Below, piece after piece: positions 36,201 through 45,146 of a stretch of 64,000 nt of DNA; within the stretch, counting starts at the first letter, position 1, and each line of letters begins with the position of its first letter. This DNA comes from Porphyromonadaceae bacterium UBA7332. GTDB taxonomy: Bacteria > Bacteroidota > Bacteroidia > Bacteroidales > UBA7332. The notes beneath the pieces are model-generated. The model was not told where the DNA came from, ran no database searches, and saw only the letters and a list, made by a program, of their open reading frames with translations. A program made the translations under genes and the position numbers. The stretch covers positions 7,810 through 71,809 of the forward strand of contig DKPO01000030.1 in NCBI GenBank assembly GCA_002471225.1. Direction: 5' to 3'.

Positions 36201-36512
36201 TATAGCTTTTGCCAGATGAGTAATACTCCAAAACAAGAACAGAATAGTCAGTGCACTGAAGATAGCTGACATGATATTGATCATCATGGCAACTTTAGAC
36301 GGATCACTGGCCAAAGTGGCAAATATACGTCCTGTTATCATGAAGAATGGTGCTCCGGGAGGGTGACCGACTTCTAATTTATAAGCTGAAGAAATAAATT
36401 CTCCACAATCCCAGAAACTTGCCGTTGGTTCAATAGTCATGGTATAGACTATTGCCGCAATGGCAAAAGTAATCCAACCAAGAAGATTGTTAAACAATTT
36501 GTACTTTCTCAT
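33258..36512 (-). CDS. DUF2723 multi-pass membrane protein (GT-C-like)
   Basis: A 1084-residue inner-membrane protein. The N-terminal region contains the DUF2723 signature (TIEPTASFWDCGEFISSAYKLEVGHPPGAPFF) with about a dozen transmembrane helices up to about residue 680, followed by a large soluble C-terminal part with helical, TPR-like repeats. Its architecture suggests GT-C (PMT/OST-like) glycosyltransferases using a lipid-phosphosugar donor, such as the general protein O-glycosylation of Bacteroidetes; that role is inference. Start: ATG 36512 (MRKYKLFNN) is preferred because the promoter at 36556-36585 leaves no room for the upstream TTG at 36548. Confidence 0.88.
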   Translation of the reverse strand: MRKYKLFNNLLGWITFAIAAIVYTMTIEPTASFWDCGEFISSAYKLEVGHPPGAPFFMITGRIFATLASDPSKVAMMINIMSAIFSALTILFLFWSITHLAKAIVVSDKDKDMSLSQGIMILGSGLVGALVYTFSDTFWFSAVEGEVYAYSSLFTAAVFWLILKWEEHADEAHSDRWIILIAYLMGLSIGVHLLNLLCIPAIVLVYYYKRNPNANLKGSIIALLVSFVIVGVLMYGMIPGLVKVAGWFELFFVNTLGMPYNSGVIIYILVLAVSLIWGIYETVTQKSETRMKSALLLSVAMMGIPFIGSGGFKSVAIGMTLLAGGAAYLFMKKDFSVRLINNLLMCMTVILIGYSSYALIMIRSAANTPMDQNSPEDIFSLGSYLNREQYGDRPLFYGETFASEVARDKDCQAKFKEGAPIYAQVAKKDSTEKDQYIITGRKRNYEYMDGTKMLFPRMYSSQPTHIDAYKSWTNFQGKPVRLNRCGEQITVQSPTFLENIKYFLNYQLNFMYWRYFMWNFAGRQNDIQGHGEITNGNWITGINAIDKYLVGDQTYLPDDLKNNKGRNVYYMLPLLLGVFGILFQAYRGNKGIQGFWITFFLFFMTGIAIVIYLNQTPYQPRERDYAYAGSFYAFTIWIGLGVAAIANFLSKYINPTAAASLATVASLFVPIQMAAQNWDDHDRSGRYTARDFGKNYLTTVAPNGIIFTNGDNDTFPLWYAQEVEGYRTDVRVANLSYLQTDWYVDQMKRQAYESAPLPIDFTKDQYIQGTRDVVYLMDMLSGDTLDLKTALDIVKSEDERFKRIPGYDGRMDFVPAKKFKLKIDKQAAIESGAVPANYIDSIPEEMIIDLSNKNYLGKQELMILDMINNNNWKRPIYYAVTVGGDQYLNLKDNFSLEGLAYRINPVSEEGGLINTDVMFDNMVNKFQWGGIENPKVYLDENNIRMTKTFRYMFTTLVDALINEGKTEKAIQALDHAMKVIPPTSVPNDYSTLSFADQYYTLGLDEKGNAILSDILKSSAQYLQWYYSLTPNQRRYSSNEIGHQLAVMQEALKVADINDKPLAEKYFPIFAEYAQAWNVKSKQNK

Positions 36513-36555
36513 TGTAAACTGAATATTTTTTGATTTTCTTATTTTCAAATTTCTG

Positions 36556-36585
36556 CAAAAATAGAAAAGTATCGCGAGTTATCAA
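36556..36585 (-). promoter_or_regulatory. promoter of the DUF2723-deacetylase operon
   Basis: Minus strand TTG (36583-36585), 19 nt, TATTTTTG (36556-36563): full consensus with ideal spacing; leader of about 40 nt to ATG 36512. Confidence 0.75.
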
Positions 36586-36619
36586 CACTCTGATACAGAT
36601 AAGCGTATAAAAGGCAGAA

Positions 36620-36655
36620 AAGGCAAGGTGTGGATTAGCTCCTGTACCTTGCCTT
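36620..36655. terminator. terminator after the ndk-M23 transcript
   Basis: 10-bp stem (36620-36629 / 36646-36655), then T-rich tract on the minus strand. It also marks the end of the spacer upstream of the DUF2723 gene. Confidence 0.72.
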
Positions 36656-36681
36656 AGATTTTATTTTAGCGCGACTTAGTT

Positions 36682-37629
36682 TTAAGATGTTCTAAGTACA
36701 CGTCCTAATTTTAATGTTGTTGTTGGAGTGATTTGATTCAAATCACACAATTTTTTTACAGTAGTTCCGTAAATCTTAGCAATACGACTTAAAGAGTCTC
36801 CCTGACGGATTTTATGATAAGCGATACGACTGTTCTCTTTGTGTTGAGTTGACGTTTTTGCCTGAGCATAAGAAACCCCGTAAGGAGTTGTAGAGAATCG
36901 TCCTGATTTTCGGTAGAACGTGTAAGTATCTCTGTGGGCAACTTTATTGTCGAAGTCAAAAATTTCGGAAGGATTGATAGGAACTCCAAGAATTCTTGTT
37001 TCAAAATGGAGGTGCGGACCAGTAGAGCGTCCGGTGTTTCCACCGTAAGCAATAACATCGCCTGCTTTAACTTCCTGATCTCTTTCGGCAACAAATCCCG
37101 ATAAGTGACCATAGACAGTTTCCAGTCCGTTATTGTGGCGAACAACCATAAATTTACCATATCCGCGAGCAGTTGAAACCACTCGAACTTTACCGTCAAA
37201 CGGAGCATGAATAGGATCTCCGATTTGAACCTTCAGGTCAATTCCGTAATGGAAACGACGACGTCTTGGTCCAAATTTAGAAGTTACGCGACCCATTGTA
37301 GGCATAAACCAGTCGGCACAGTTGATTTTAATAGAATCCGGAATTTGTGCATTGCGGCCGTAAGGGTTAACAGTCGTAGCATTCCAGTTATCATCATATA
37401 GGTTAAGCGCAGGGTATAAGTCAATTTCCTCGTACTCTTCTTCTATCTGAAGTGAGTCAAGGCGTAACTTTTCCTTGTTGATCTTAACCTGATCTGCTAA
37501 TAACTCTTTCATCGAAGAAGGGACCACTGAACTGGTGTTCTTCTTCTCTTGTGCTTCAACCGTTAAGCAATTAAAGCTTAAGGTGCATGTACAAATTAGT
37601 AAAGCTGTAGTTATTCTTTTCAAATCCAT
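36682..37629 (-). CDS. M23 family metallopeptidase with C-terminal LysM
   Basis: A 315-residue envelope protein. Signal peptide (about 1-26, ending VEAQ). The LytM/M23 domain (about 110-220) shows HYGIDLK with the His and Asp ligands and HLHFE, so the zinc site looks complete; FGPRRRRFHYG is the usual approach. A LysM peptidoglycan-binding domain (about 270-313; YHKIRQGDSLSRIAKIYG) ends the protein. It should hydrolyse or remodel peptidoglycan in the periplasm. It lies 17 nt downstream of ndk, probably on the same mRNA. Confidence 0.92.
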   Translation of the reverse strand: MDLKRITTALLICTCTLSFNCLTVEAQEKKNTSSVVPSSMKELLADQVKINKEKLRLDSLQIEEEYEEIDLYPALNLYDDNWNATTVNPYGRNAQIPDSIKINCADWFMPTMGRVTSKFGPRRRRFHYGIDLKVQIGDPIHAPFDGKVRVVSTARGYGKFMVVRHNNGLETVYGHLSGFVAERDQEVKAGDVIAYGGNTGRSTGPHLHFETRILGVPINPSEIFDFDNKVAHRDTYTFYRKSGRFSTTPYGVSYAQAKTSTQHKENSRIAYHKIRQGDSLSRIAKIYGTTVKKLCDLNQITPTTTLKLGRVLRTS

Positions 37630-37646
37630 TTTTCTAAAAAATGATA

Positions 37647-38108
37647 TTAAATCTCGTCGGGCGAGTATGTGAAATCAAAGTTAGCTGACTTGTAAGAGAA
37701 AATTTCATTGTCGCAGAAGAATCTTTTAACTTCAATTTTAGCATTTTCGATAGAGTCTGAAGTATGTACAATGTTTTCAAGTACACTTACAGAAAAATCA
37801 CCACGGATAGTTCCTGGTAATGCATTTCTTCCATTTGTTGATCCTGTCAGGGCTCTGACAACCTGAACTGCTTCAATTCCTTCAATACAACATGCTATTA
37901 CCGGAGTTGCCTGCATACTGTTTTTAATAATTGGGAAAAACGGTTTCTGTACCAAATGAGCATAATGTTCGTTGATGATTGCATCATCAAGGTTCATCAT
38001 TTTCATTCCAGTTAATTTTAACCCCTTTTTTTCGATTCTGGTAATAACTTCACCGATTAATCCTCTTTGTATAGCACTCGGCTTGATTAGTAATAGTGTT
38101 TGTTCCAT
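37647..38108 (-). CDS. ndk: nucleoside diphosphate kinase
   Basis: A 153-residue NDK that transfers phosphate from ATP to NDPs. The phosphohistidine is His115 in NIVHTSDS (the usual NxxHGSDS has Gly in place of Thr here). The KPSAIQRG start and the R/T/R/N active-site residues are present. The C-terminal tail is about 10 residues longer than in E. coli, as is common in Bacteroidetes. First gene of the ndk-M23 pair. Confidence 0.96.
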   Translation of the reverse strand: MEQTLLLIKPSAIQRGLIGEVITRIEKKGLKLTGMKMMNLDDAIINEHYAHLVQKPFFPIIKNSMQATPVIACCIEGIEAVQVVRALTGSTNGRNALPGTIRGDFSVSVLENIVHTSDSIENAKIEVKRFFCDNEIFSYKSANFDFTYSPDEI

Positions 38109-38145
38109 AGTTTGTAGTTGAAAGAGAAATTTTATTCAAACGTCA

Positions 38146-38153
38146 CAAAGTTA
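38146..38153 (-). promoter_or_regulatory. ndk: -7 element of ndk
   Basis: Minus strand TAACTTTG, 38 nt before the ATG; no obvious TTTG at -33. Confidence 0.45.
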
Positions 38154-38449
38154 TATGTTCTGTTTGAGAAAATAGATATAGAATCTGTGTTTTTTAGCAT
38201 GTTTTTTACGCTTTTAGAGCTGAATAGTGTTAAATTTCTATTGAATAGCCTTGTTTTGATCTCATTTCTTTAAGCTGGCAGGCGAGGTGAAAGCTGACTT
38301 TTTAACTGTTTACGGGTAGGTAAAAGCAGTAATTATACATTTTTTTTGATTGAAGATTAACTCTATTATAGTATTCAGTTTGGTTGTAAGTGATTGTGGA
38401 TTAAAGTTTAATGTGTATTTTGTATAATCTGGTTTTGTGTGAAATGAAT

Positions 38450-38483
38450 GTAGCGAAATTGCAAAATACAGCAATTTCGCTAC
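38450..38483. terminator. hairpin downstream of the SulP gene
   Basis: 13-bp perfect stem (38450-38462 / 38471-38483) with an 8-nt loop, 43 nt after the SulP stop. The tract behind it on the minus strand is not a clean T-run, so it may be a weak terminator or an mRNA-end stabiliser. Confidence 0.55.
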
Positions 38484-38525
38484 TTATTATTGTTGTGTGG
38501 GAACCAAATGATAAAAAATTAGGGC

Positions 38526-40229
38526 TTAATTTTTATGTTTATGCTCGAGTGAAGGCAATAGTTTATGTGCTTCTTCAAGCGTTTCGTTGATATTGGAGAA
38601 CACATTTTCACGACCGAAAGAGTCGAGGAATCCTGTTTGTTCCATTGCTTGTCTTACGTGATCGTTTACACCAGATAAAAGCACTTTGATATTTTCCTTT
38701 TTCGAATTTTCCGTTAGAGTTTTTAGATTCTGAAGCCCGGTCGAATCAATAAAGGGGACATGACGCATACGAATGATTCTTATTTTTGGTTTTACACCAA
38801 TGACACTCATCTGTTCGTCAAATTTGTTCGCTATACCGAAGAAGAATGGGCCATCAATTTCGTATACTTCCACTCCTTTAGGTATAATGATTTTCTCTTC
38901 TATATTAAGATCCGTCCCTGCTGAGGGATCTATGGATTCTGTTACAAGAGAAATACTACTTGTTTCTTGCACACGTTTCATAAATAAGAATACTGCAAGG
39001 AGTAAACCAAACTCAATAGCTATACTCAGATCAAACAAAACGGTAAGAGATAAAGTTGTAAGCATAACGAAGAAGTCAGATTTGGGGCCTTTGAATAAAC
39101 CAACAATACTTCGCCATCCACTCATATTATATGATGCAACAACCAGCATACCTGCAAGGCAAGCCGTCGGAATATATTTGGAGAGAGGTCCAAGACTCAA
39201 TAAGATTACAAGTACAACTAATGCATGAATAAAGCTAACAATAGGAGTTCGTCCACCATTATTGACGCTAGTCATAGTACGAGCAATAGCTCCGGTAGAA
39301 GGAATACCTCCGAAAATAGGAATGATAAGATTGGTAATGCCCTGTCCGATTAACTCCGTATTCGGATCTTGTTTTTCTCCGATAGCACCATCTGCAACGG
39401 TTGCAGTAATAAGACTGACAATGGCACCCATGATCGCTATGGTTATTGCCGAAGATAGATAATCCTTAATAGCATCGAACCGGAAGTCAATATTCTGAGG
39501 CATAGGGAACCGGTCATCAATCAAATAACAGTCGGAGATAGTACGGATATCTGTTATTCCTAACTGAAATCTAAGTATGTATGCCAATCCGGCAATAATA
39601 ACGATTGCTGCAAGAAATCCCGGTATTTTAGGAGATATTTTAGGAGTCAGAAGAATAATGAATATAGTCAAAAGTCCTAATCCTATAGCCCAGAGGTTGA
39701 ATGTTGTAATATTTTCAAATACCGCAGCCCATCGGGCTATGAAGTTTTGTGGGTTTGTTTCAATAGTCAATCCCAGAAACTCTTTTATTTGAGAAGTGAA
39801 AATAGAAAGAGCAATACCGGCATTGAATCCGATAACGATTGGATAGGGGATAAACTTTATAACCTTACCCAGTTTAAGCACACCTAATAGTATTAATAAT
39901 AGTCCGGCGAGGAATGTAGAGAAAGCCAGTCCTTCTAATCCATGTTTATTGATGATTGCTGAAGTAATTAGGACAAACGCACCTGTAGGACCACTGATTA
40001 ATACTTTACTGCCCCCGCATAATGCACCAATTACTCCGGCAATAATAGCAGTAACAAGTCCTTTTTCCGGGGCAACACCTGAGGCTATCGCAAAAGCTAA
40101 ACCTAATGGCAGAGCCACAACTCCGACGATAATACCTGAAATCAGGTCTTTTTTAAACTGAAATAAATTGTAATCTCCTAAACTAGAGAAAATAGCGGGT
40201 CGAAACACATTCATAGCCCATTTTTTCAT
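38526..40229 (-). CDS. SulP-family anion transporter with STAS domain
   Basis: A 567-residue inner-membrane transporter of the SLC26/SulP family (sulfate, bicarbonate or other anions). Membrane part (about 20-430) with the signatures VVALPLGLAFAIASG near the start, ISGPTGAF and NTELIGQGITN; the cytoplasmic STAS domain (about 440-555) contains RMRHVPFIDSTGLQNL with the usual phosphorylatable Ser. It has its own promoter with a long leader of about 125 nt. The substrate cannot be told from the sequence. Confidence 0.92.
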   Translation of the reverse strand: MKKWAMNVFRPAIFSSLGDYNLFQFKKDLISGIIVGVVALPLGLAFAIASGVAPEKGLVTAIIAGVIGALCGGSKVLISGPTGAFVLITSAIINKHGLEGLAFSTFLAGLLLILLGVLKLGKVIKFIPYPIVIGFNAGIALSIFTSQIKEFLGLTIETNPQNFIARWAAVFENITTFNLWAIGLGLLTIFIILLTPKISPKIPGFLAAIVIIAGLAYILRFQLGITDIRTISDCYLIDDRFPMPQNIDFRFDAIKDYLSSAITIAIMGAIVSLITATVADGAIGEKQDPNTELIGQGITNLIIPIFGGIPSTGAIARTMTSVNNGGRTPIVSFIHALVVLVILLSLGPLSKYIPTACLAGMLVVASYNMSGWRSIVGLFKGPKSDFFVMLTTLSLTVLFDLSIAIEFGLLLAVFLFMKRVQETSSISLVTESIDPSAGTDLNIEEKIIIPKGVEVYEIDGPFFFGIANKFDEQMSVIGVKPKIRIIRMRHVPFIDSTGLQNLKTLTENSKKENIKVLLSGVNDHVRQAMEQTGFLDSFGRENVFSNINETLEEAHKLLPSLEHKHKN

Positions 40230-40360
40230 ATCACCAATCTTTTTTTAAGTAATATGAGATATGAGTTAACAAGCAGAGTAACTCATAGGTCATAATGTTT
40301 ATAATGAATAATATAACTTGTATAATCGATAATTATTAACAGTTATTGTTTTTGGAGGCG

Positions 40361-40391
40361 CAAAGGTAATAGCTATGCGGCGAACATCCAA
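40361..40391 (-). promoter_or_regulatory. promoter of the SulP gene
   Basis: Minus strand TTG (40389-40391), 20 nt, TACCTTTG (40361-40368): full Bacteroidetes consensus. Confidence 0.72.
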
Positions 40392-40537
40392 TCAAAAGGC
40401 TTAATAAAATACTGGAATTGCAATCTCAATATGGCAATTTAGTGTTATAGGTTTTAATTATTTCCATATAAAACGATTTTATATGGTTTGAGATAGAACT
40501 TTTTGAACTTTTTCTATGGTATAAGCCACAAATAACC

Positions 40538-40545
40538 TAATTTTG
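40538..40545 (+). promoter_or_regulatory. -7 element of the frdCAB operon
   Basis: TAATTTTG, about 108 nt before the frdC ATG. The following bases (ctcgcg) nearly repeat those behind the porin -7 box at 3752. Confidence 0.5.
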
Positions 40546-40652
40546 CTCGCGCAATATCGATAATAATTTTTAACAGAGATGATATTCGGCTCTGTTTCGT
40601 ACATTGTTTGCTTTAAATTAAACTCTAAATAGTAACATTTAATTTTATCTTT

Positions 40653-41333
40653 ATGTGGATTTTTAACAGTTCAATTGGACGAAAACTCATTATGAGTTTA
40701 TCGGGACTTTTTCTAATCTCGTTCCTGATTGTACACTTATCAGCTAATCTTGCATTATTAGCAGGTACTGGCGGTGCTGCAACTCCGGCGGAGATTCCTT
40801 ACAATGTAGTGTGTCACTTCATGGATACAAATCCATTTATTATGGTGATGGTTCCTGTTTTGGCTCTTGGTTTCCTTGTGCACATTGTTTATGCTTTCAT
40901 TTTGACAGCACAAAACAGAAAAGCACGTGGTAATGACCGCTATGCATCATCAAGCAAAACTAACATTTCTTGGGCGTCTAAAAACATGTTTATTTTAGGT
41001 ATTATCGTCCTAGGTTTCTTATGTCTTCACTTGATTCACTTCTGGGCTAAAATGCAATTGCAACACTTTATTGGTGGAACACCTGATGCAAATGCTTATC
41101 AATTAGCTGTAGATTTGTTTACAAATCCTGTTTATGTTGTAATTTACATCGTATGGATCTGGGCTTTGTGGTTCCACTTAACTCACGGTTTCTGGAGTGC
41201 ATTCCAATCTATGGGATTGAACAACTACAACTGGATGCCTCGTTGGAAAGCATTAGGTAGTGTTCTTGCGACATTAATCGCAATCGGATTTACTATCATT
41301 CCTTTATTCTTTATGTTTGGTCTTAACCAATAA
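40653..41333 (+). CDS. frdC: fumarate reductase / succinate dehydrogenase cytochrome b subunit
   Basis: A 226-residue membrane anchor of a class B quinol:fumarate reductase. Five transmembrane helices; four regularly placed histidines (28, 77, 126, 175) are the likely axial ligands of two b-type hemes, as in Wolinella FrdC. It takes electrons from menaquinol and passes them to FrdB. First gene of frdCAB; spacing to frdA is 71 nt. Codon use is biased (GGT, GCT, CGT), as for abundant proteins. An annotator might call the complex sdhCAB; direction is a physiological question. Confidence 0.95.
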   Translation: MWIFNSSIGRKLIMSLSGLFLISFLIVHLSANLALLAGTGGAATPAEIPYNVVCHFMDTNPFIMVMVPVLALGFLVHIVYAFILTAQNRKARGNDRYASSSKTNISWASKNMFILGIIVLGFLCLHLIHFWAKMQLQHFIGGTPDANAYQLAVDLFTNPVYVVIYIVWIWALWFHLTHGFWSAFQSMGLNNYNWMPRWKALGSVLATLIAIGFTIIPLFFMFGLNQ

Positions 41334-41404
41334 TTGGGATAAAGATTCTAACATTTAGAACTAAATAGAAGATTTAGAAATTACAAAACAATTGTACTAG
41401 AATT

Positions 41405-43348
41405 ATGACTAAGATAGATGCTAAAATCCCTCAAGGTCCTTTGGCCGAGAAGTGGAGCTACTATAAATCACACCAAAAATTGGTGAACCCAGCAAACAAA
41501 CGTCGTTTGGATATTATCGTAGTTGGAACAGGTCTTGCAGGTGCTTCTGCAGCTGCGTCTCTTGGAGAACTAGGTTTCAACGTAATGAACTTCTGTATTT
41601 CTGATTCTCCACGTCGTGCGCACTCAATCGCGGCACAAGGGGGTATCAATGCTGCTAAAAACTATCAGAATGATGGTGACAGCGTATACCGTTTGTTCTA
41701 TGATACAATTAAAGGTGGTGACTATCGTGCACGTGAGGCTAACGTTTATCGTTTGGCTGAAGTATCGAACGATATTATCGACCAATGTGTGGCTCAAGGT
41801 GTACCTTTCGCTCGTGAATACGGTGGACTTTTGGATAACCGTTCTTTCGGTGGAGCTCAGGTTTCTCGTACATTCTACGCTAAAGGTCAGACAGGTCAGC
41901 AACTTTTATTAGGTGCTTACTCTGCATTAAGCCGCCAGATTGAGAAAAAAACAGTTAAGTTATATACTCGTTACGAAATGGTAGACCTTGTTGTTATCGA
42001 CGGTCGTGCCCGCGGTATTATCGCGCGTAACCTTGTTACTGGTAAATTAGAGCGTTTCGCAGCTCACGCTGTAGTTATCGCTACTGGTGGATACGGTAAC
42101 ACATTCTTCTTGTCAACAAATGCAATGAACTGTAACGGTTCTGCTGCATGGCAATGTTACAAGAAAGGTGCTTACTTTGCAAACCCATGTATGGCGCAAA
42201 TTCACCCTACTTGTATTCCTGTACACGGAGAATTCCAGTCTAAATTAACTTTGATGTCTGAGTCATTACGTAATGATGGTCGTATCTGGGTTCCTAAAAA
42301 GAAAGAAGATGCAGCTGCTATTCGTGCAGGTAAAATGAAACCAACTCAGATCAAGGAAGAAGATCGTGACTACTATTTGGAGCGTCGTTACCCTGCATTC
42401 GGTAACCTGGTTCCTCGTGACGTAGCTTCACGTGCAGCTAAAGAACGTTGTGACGCTGGTTTCGGTGTTGGTAACACAGGTTTGGCTGTATATCTTGACT
42501 TCTCTGACGCTATCAACCGTTTAGGTGAAAACGTAGTTAGAGCTCGTTATGGTAACTTATTCCAAATGTATGAGAAAATCGTTGATGATAATCCATACGA
42601 AACTCCGATGATGATCTATCCAGCTATCCACTATACAATGGGTGGTACTTGGGTTGATTATGAATTACAAACATCTGTTCCAGGTTTGTTCGCTATCGGT
42701 GAAGCTAACTTCTCTGATCACGGTGCTAACCGTTTGGGTGCATCAGCATTGATGCAAGGTTTGGCTGACGGATATTTCGTTCTTCCTTACACAATCCAAA
42801 ACTATCTGGCTGATCAGATTCGTGTGCCTCGTTTCAGTACAGAACTTCCTGAGTTTGCTTCTGCTGAAAAAGAAATCCAGGATCGTATTGCGAAATTGAT
42901 GTCGATCAAAGGAAAACGTACTGTAGATTCTATCCACAAAGAGTTAGGTTTGATCATGTGGGATTTCGTAGGTATGGGACGTAACGAAGAAGGTCTTAAA
43001 ACAGCTATCGAGAAATTGAAAGCGGTTAAGAAAGAGTTCTGGAGCAATGTATTTATTCCAGGTTCTGGAAGCGATATGAATACAGAGCTTGAAAAAGCAC
43101 TACGTGTTGCTGACTTCATCGAAATCGGTGAATTGATGGCTCGTGATGCTTTGGATCGTCAAGAATCTTGTGGTGGTCACTTCCGTGAAGAATATCAAAC
43201 AGAAGAAGGGGAAGCTCTTCGTCAGGATGATAAATTCTCTTATGTTTCTTGTTGGAAATATATGGGCGAAGGTCAAGACCCGGAATTGATCAAAGAACCA
43301 CTTGATTACGAATTTATCGTGCGTCAACAACGTAACTACAAAGCGTAA
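41405..43348 (+). CDS. frdA: fumarate reductase / succinate dehydrogenase flavoprotein subunit
   Basis: A 647-residue catalytic subunit that interconverts fumarate and succinate. The FAD dinucleotide-binding motif ([12 protein letters not shown]) is near residue 40; His73 in [11 protein letters not shown] is the covalent FAD attachment site. Active-site segments [22 protein letters not shown] and [18 protein letters not shown] are complete. Cytoplasm-facing partner of FrdB and FrdC. Strong codon bias points to high expression. With the class I fumarase it completes the malate-fumarate-succinate branch. Confidence 0.98.
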   Translation: MTKIDAKIPQGPLAEKWSYYKSHQKLVNPANKRRLDIIVVGTGLAGASAAASLGELGFNVMNFCISDSPRRAHSIAAQGGINAAKNYQNDGDSVYRLFYDTIKGGDYRAREANVYRLAEVSNDIIDQCVAQGVPFAREYGGLLDNRSFGGAQVSRTFYAKGQTGQQLLLGAYSALSRQIEKKTVKLYTRYEMVDLVVIDGRARGIIARNLVTGKLERFAAHAVVIATGGYGNTFFLSTNAMNCNGSAAWQCYKKGAYFANPCMAQIHPTCIPVHGEFQSKLTLMSESLRNDGRIWVPKKKEDAAAIRAGKMKPTQIKEEDRDYYLERRYPAFGNLVPRDVASRAAKERCDAGFGVGNTGLAVYLDFSDAINRLGENVVRARYGNLFQMYEKIVDDNPYETPMMIYPAIHYTMGGTWVDYELQTSVPGLFAIGEANFSDHGANRLGASALMQGLADGYFVLPYTIQNYLADQIRVPRFSTELPEFASAEKEIQDRIAKLMSIKGKRTVDSIHKELGLIMWDFVGMGRNEEGLKTAIEKLKAVKKEFWSNVFIPGSGSDMNTELEKALRVADFIEIGELMARDALDRQESCGGHFREEYQTEEGEALRQDDKFSYVSCWKYMGEGQDPELIKEPLDYEFIVRQQRNYKA

Positions 43349-43377
43349 TTCTCAACTCAAAGGAAAAAAAGACTCTT

Positions 43378-44133
43378 ATGGACAAGACTATAAATGTAAC
43401 TCTGAAGATTTGGAGACAAAAAGGTCCGAAAGTAAAAGGTGCTTTCGAGACTTATAAATTAGATAATATCTCTACTGATAGTTCATTCCTTGAAATGCTT
43501 GACATTTTGAATGAGCAATTAGTGAGCAAAGGGCAAGAGCCTGTTGTATTTGATCACGACTGTCGTGAAGGTATCTGTGGTGCATGTTCATTATACATCA
43601 ACGGACATCCTCACGGACCAGATGATTCAGTAACAACTTGTCAGTTGCACATGCGTCGTTTCAAAGATGGCGAAACAATCACAATCGAACCATGGCGTTC
43701 AGCTGGTTTCCCAGTTATCCGTGACTTGATGGTTGATCGTCAGGCTTTCGAAAAAATTATGCAATCAGGTGGATATGTATCTGTAAATACAGGTGGTGTT
43801 CCTGATGCTAATGCAATCGGTATTTCTAAAATCGATGCTGACGAAGCAATGGATTCAGCGTCTTGTATCGGTTGTGGTGCTTGTGTTGCAGCTTGTAAAA
43901 ACGGTTCAGCTATGTTGTTCGTTTCTGCTAAAGTTAGCCAGTTAGCACTTCTTCCTCAAGGTCGTATCGAAGCAGCTCGTCGTGCTAAAGCAATGGTTGC
44001 TCGTATGGACGAACTAGGATTCGGTAACTGTACAAACACAGGTGCTTGTGAAGCAGAATGTCCTAAGAACGTTTCTATCACAAACATCGCTCGTTTGAAC
44101 CGTGAGTTCATCTCAGCTAAGTTGAAAGACTGA
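43378..44133 (+). CDS. frdB: fumarate reductase / succinate dehydrogenase iron-sulfur subunit
   Basis: A 251-residue electron-transfer subunit. Ligands for all three clusters are present: [2Fe-2S] in CREGICGAC plus a later Cys (TTCQLH), and the [4Fe-4S] and [3Fe-4S] ligands in [12 protein letters not shown] and [12 protein letters not shown]. It follows frdA after 29 nt and ends the operon before a strong terminator. Confidence 0.97.
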   Translation: MDKTINVTLKIWRQKGPKVKGAFETYKLDNISTDSSFLEMLDILNEQLVSKGQEPVVFDHDCREGICGACSLYINGHPHGPDDSVTTCQLHMRRFKDGETITIEPWRSAGFPVIRDLMVDRQAFEKIMQSGGYVSVNTGGVPDANAIGISKIDADEAMDSASCIGCGACVAACKNGSAMLFVSAKVSQLALLPQGRIEAARRAKAMVARMDELGFGNCTNTGACEAECPKNVSITNIARLNREFISAKLKD

Positions 44134-44154
44134 TCAATTTATTGATTTCAATAT

Positions 44155-44190
44155 AAAAGGCATCCAATTTCCGGATGCCTTTTTTTATTT
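44155..44190 (+). terminator. terminator of frdCAB
   Basis: 11-bp stem (44155-44165 / 44173-44183), 7-nt loop and a long T-rich tail. Confidence 0.92.
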
Positions 44191-44257
44191 TTTTTGTAAG
44201 AGTCGATAATTATATCTTTATTTGTGGATAGCAATTACTTTATAATTATTACCGTGT

Positions 44258-44560
44258 ATGAAAAACGATTTAAATCAATCTCAACAACAGTGTCAGAACA
44301 TACCTTATAGTATTGTTTCACTTGTATTAGGCATTTGCTCAATCTTATTATCAGGGATTCTTTTTATTGGTCTTCTGTTGGGTATATTGGGTTTGCACTA
44401 TGCCAGAAAAGCAAATAAGCTTTATTTGACTAATCCACAGCAATACTCTAACAATACACTTGTGCAGATAGGCAAAGTTACAAGTATTTTGGGTATTGTT
44501 TTAGGGTCTATAGGTACGCTTCTTGCATGCTTTTTACTTTGTACGTATCTGTCATACTAA
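44258..44560 (+). CDS. small DUF4190-like membrane protein
   Basis: A 100-residue protein with two hydrophobic helices (about 17-45 and 70-97) separated by a short polar loop (ARKANKLYLTNPQQY), the layout of DUF4190-type proteins. Function unknown. It is monocistronic, between two terminators; a weak -7 candidate (TATCTTTA, 44213-44220) is upstream. Confidence 0.72.
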   Translation: MKNDLNQSQQQCQNIPYSIVSLVLGICSILLSGILFIGLLLGILGLHYARKANKLYLTNPQQYSNNTLVQIGKVTSILGIVLGSIGTLLACFLLCTYLSY

Positions 44561-44561
44561 A

Positions 44562-44610
44562 AAAAATCTCTGTAAAGCAACCATTCATTAGTTGGCTTTA
44601 CAGAGAATAT
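44562..44610. terminator. bidirectional terminator
   Basis: 12-bp stem (44567-44578 / 44595-44606), extended by 3 bp past a single-base bulge, flanked by A-run and T-rich tract; between the DUF4190-like gene and the convergent peroxiredoxin genes. Confidence 0.82.
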
Positions 44611-44616
44611 TTATTG

Positions 44617-45099
44617 CTACTTGCTTAAAACTTTAATAGGATGCTCTTTCGCATTTACACCTTCAATAACTTGAGTTACCACGCCATTTTCATTTACTAC
44701 AAATGTTTTACGTTGAGTAAACAAGCCTTTTCCGACACCGAAACTATTAATGATACTTTTTGCCGTATCGGCAATAATGGCAAATGGCAGGTTATAATCT
44801 GAAGAAAACGTCGCATGAGACCGTTTGTTGTCAGAGCTAACGCCAATAATAGTAAACCCATTGTCTTTTAACTCCTTATAATTATCCCTGAAGCTACATG
44901 CCTGAGCTGTGCATCCGGGAGTATTATCCTTAGGATAAAAATATAATACATACTTCTTTCCTTTGAGTAATTTTGAGTCTATTACTCGTCCGTTCTGGTC
45001 TTCGCCATGGAACGGAGGAGCCTTATCGCCAACCTTTACCTGTGCTGGTACCGATGCTATACCTAGCATGACTAATACCGATGTTAAAAACGCTTTCAT
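44617..45099 (-). CDS. exported Bcp-type peroxiredoxin
   Basis: A 160-residue peroxiredoxin with a signal peptide (about 1-20, ending VPAQ), so it should work in the periplasm. Peroxidatic Cys63 and resolving Cys68 in TPGCTAQAC match the Bcp/PrxQ arrangement. The body is about half identical by eye to the neighbouring cytoplasmic Bcp, which lies 47 nt upstream on the same strand, so they appear to be a duplicated pair with split localisation. The reductant for the exported copy is unknown. Confidence 0.9.
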   Translation of the reverse strand: MKAFLTSVLVMLGIASVPAQVKVGDKAPPFHGEDQNGRVIDSKLLKGKKYVLYFYPKDNTPGCTAQACSFRDNYKELKDNGFTIIGVSSDNKRSHATFSSDYNLPFAIIADTAKSIINSFGVGKGLFTQRKTFVVNENGVVTQVIEGVNAKEHPIKVLSK

Positions 45100-45146
45100 G
45101 TCGGAAATGATTTAAGAGGTGATTTATTATAAGAGTAATGCCCTGA

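Larger units (their letters stand above)
38109..38525. other. spacer between SulP and ndk genes
   Basis: 417 bp, AT-rich, no credible ORF. Holds the ndk -7 element (38146-38153) and a perfect hairpin (38450-38483). Confidence 0.6.
40230..40652. other. divergent spacer between SulP and frdCAB
   Basis: 423 bp; holds promoters for both directions and two sizeable 5' leaders (about 125 nt for SulP, about 100 nt for frdC). No riboswitch fold recognised. Confidence 0.6.

Noticed and set aside
38773..40161. Plus-strand frames of 66-151 codons opposite the SulP gene
   Set aside because: Low-complexity Ile/Thr/Pro/Ala-rich translations typical of antisense reading through a membrane-protein gene.
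41461..43330. Several antisense frames of 60-100 codons over frdA and frdB
   Set aside because: They arise from the codon bias of a highly expressed gene on the opposite strand; no independent support.
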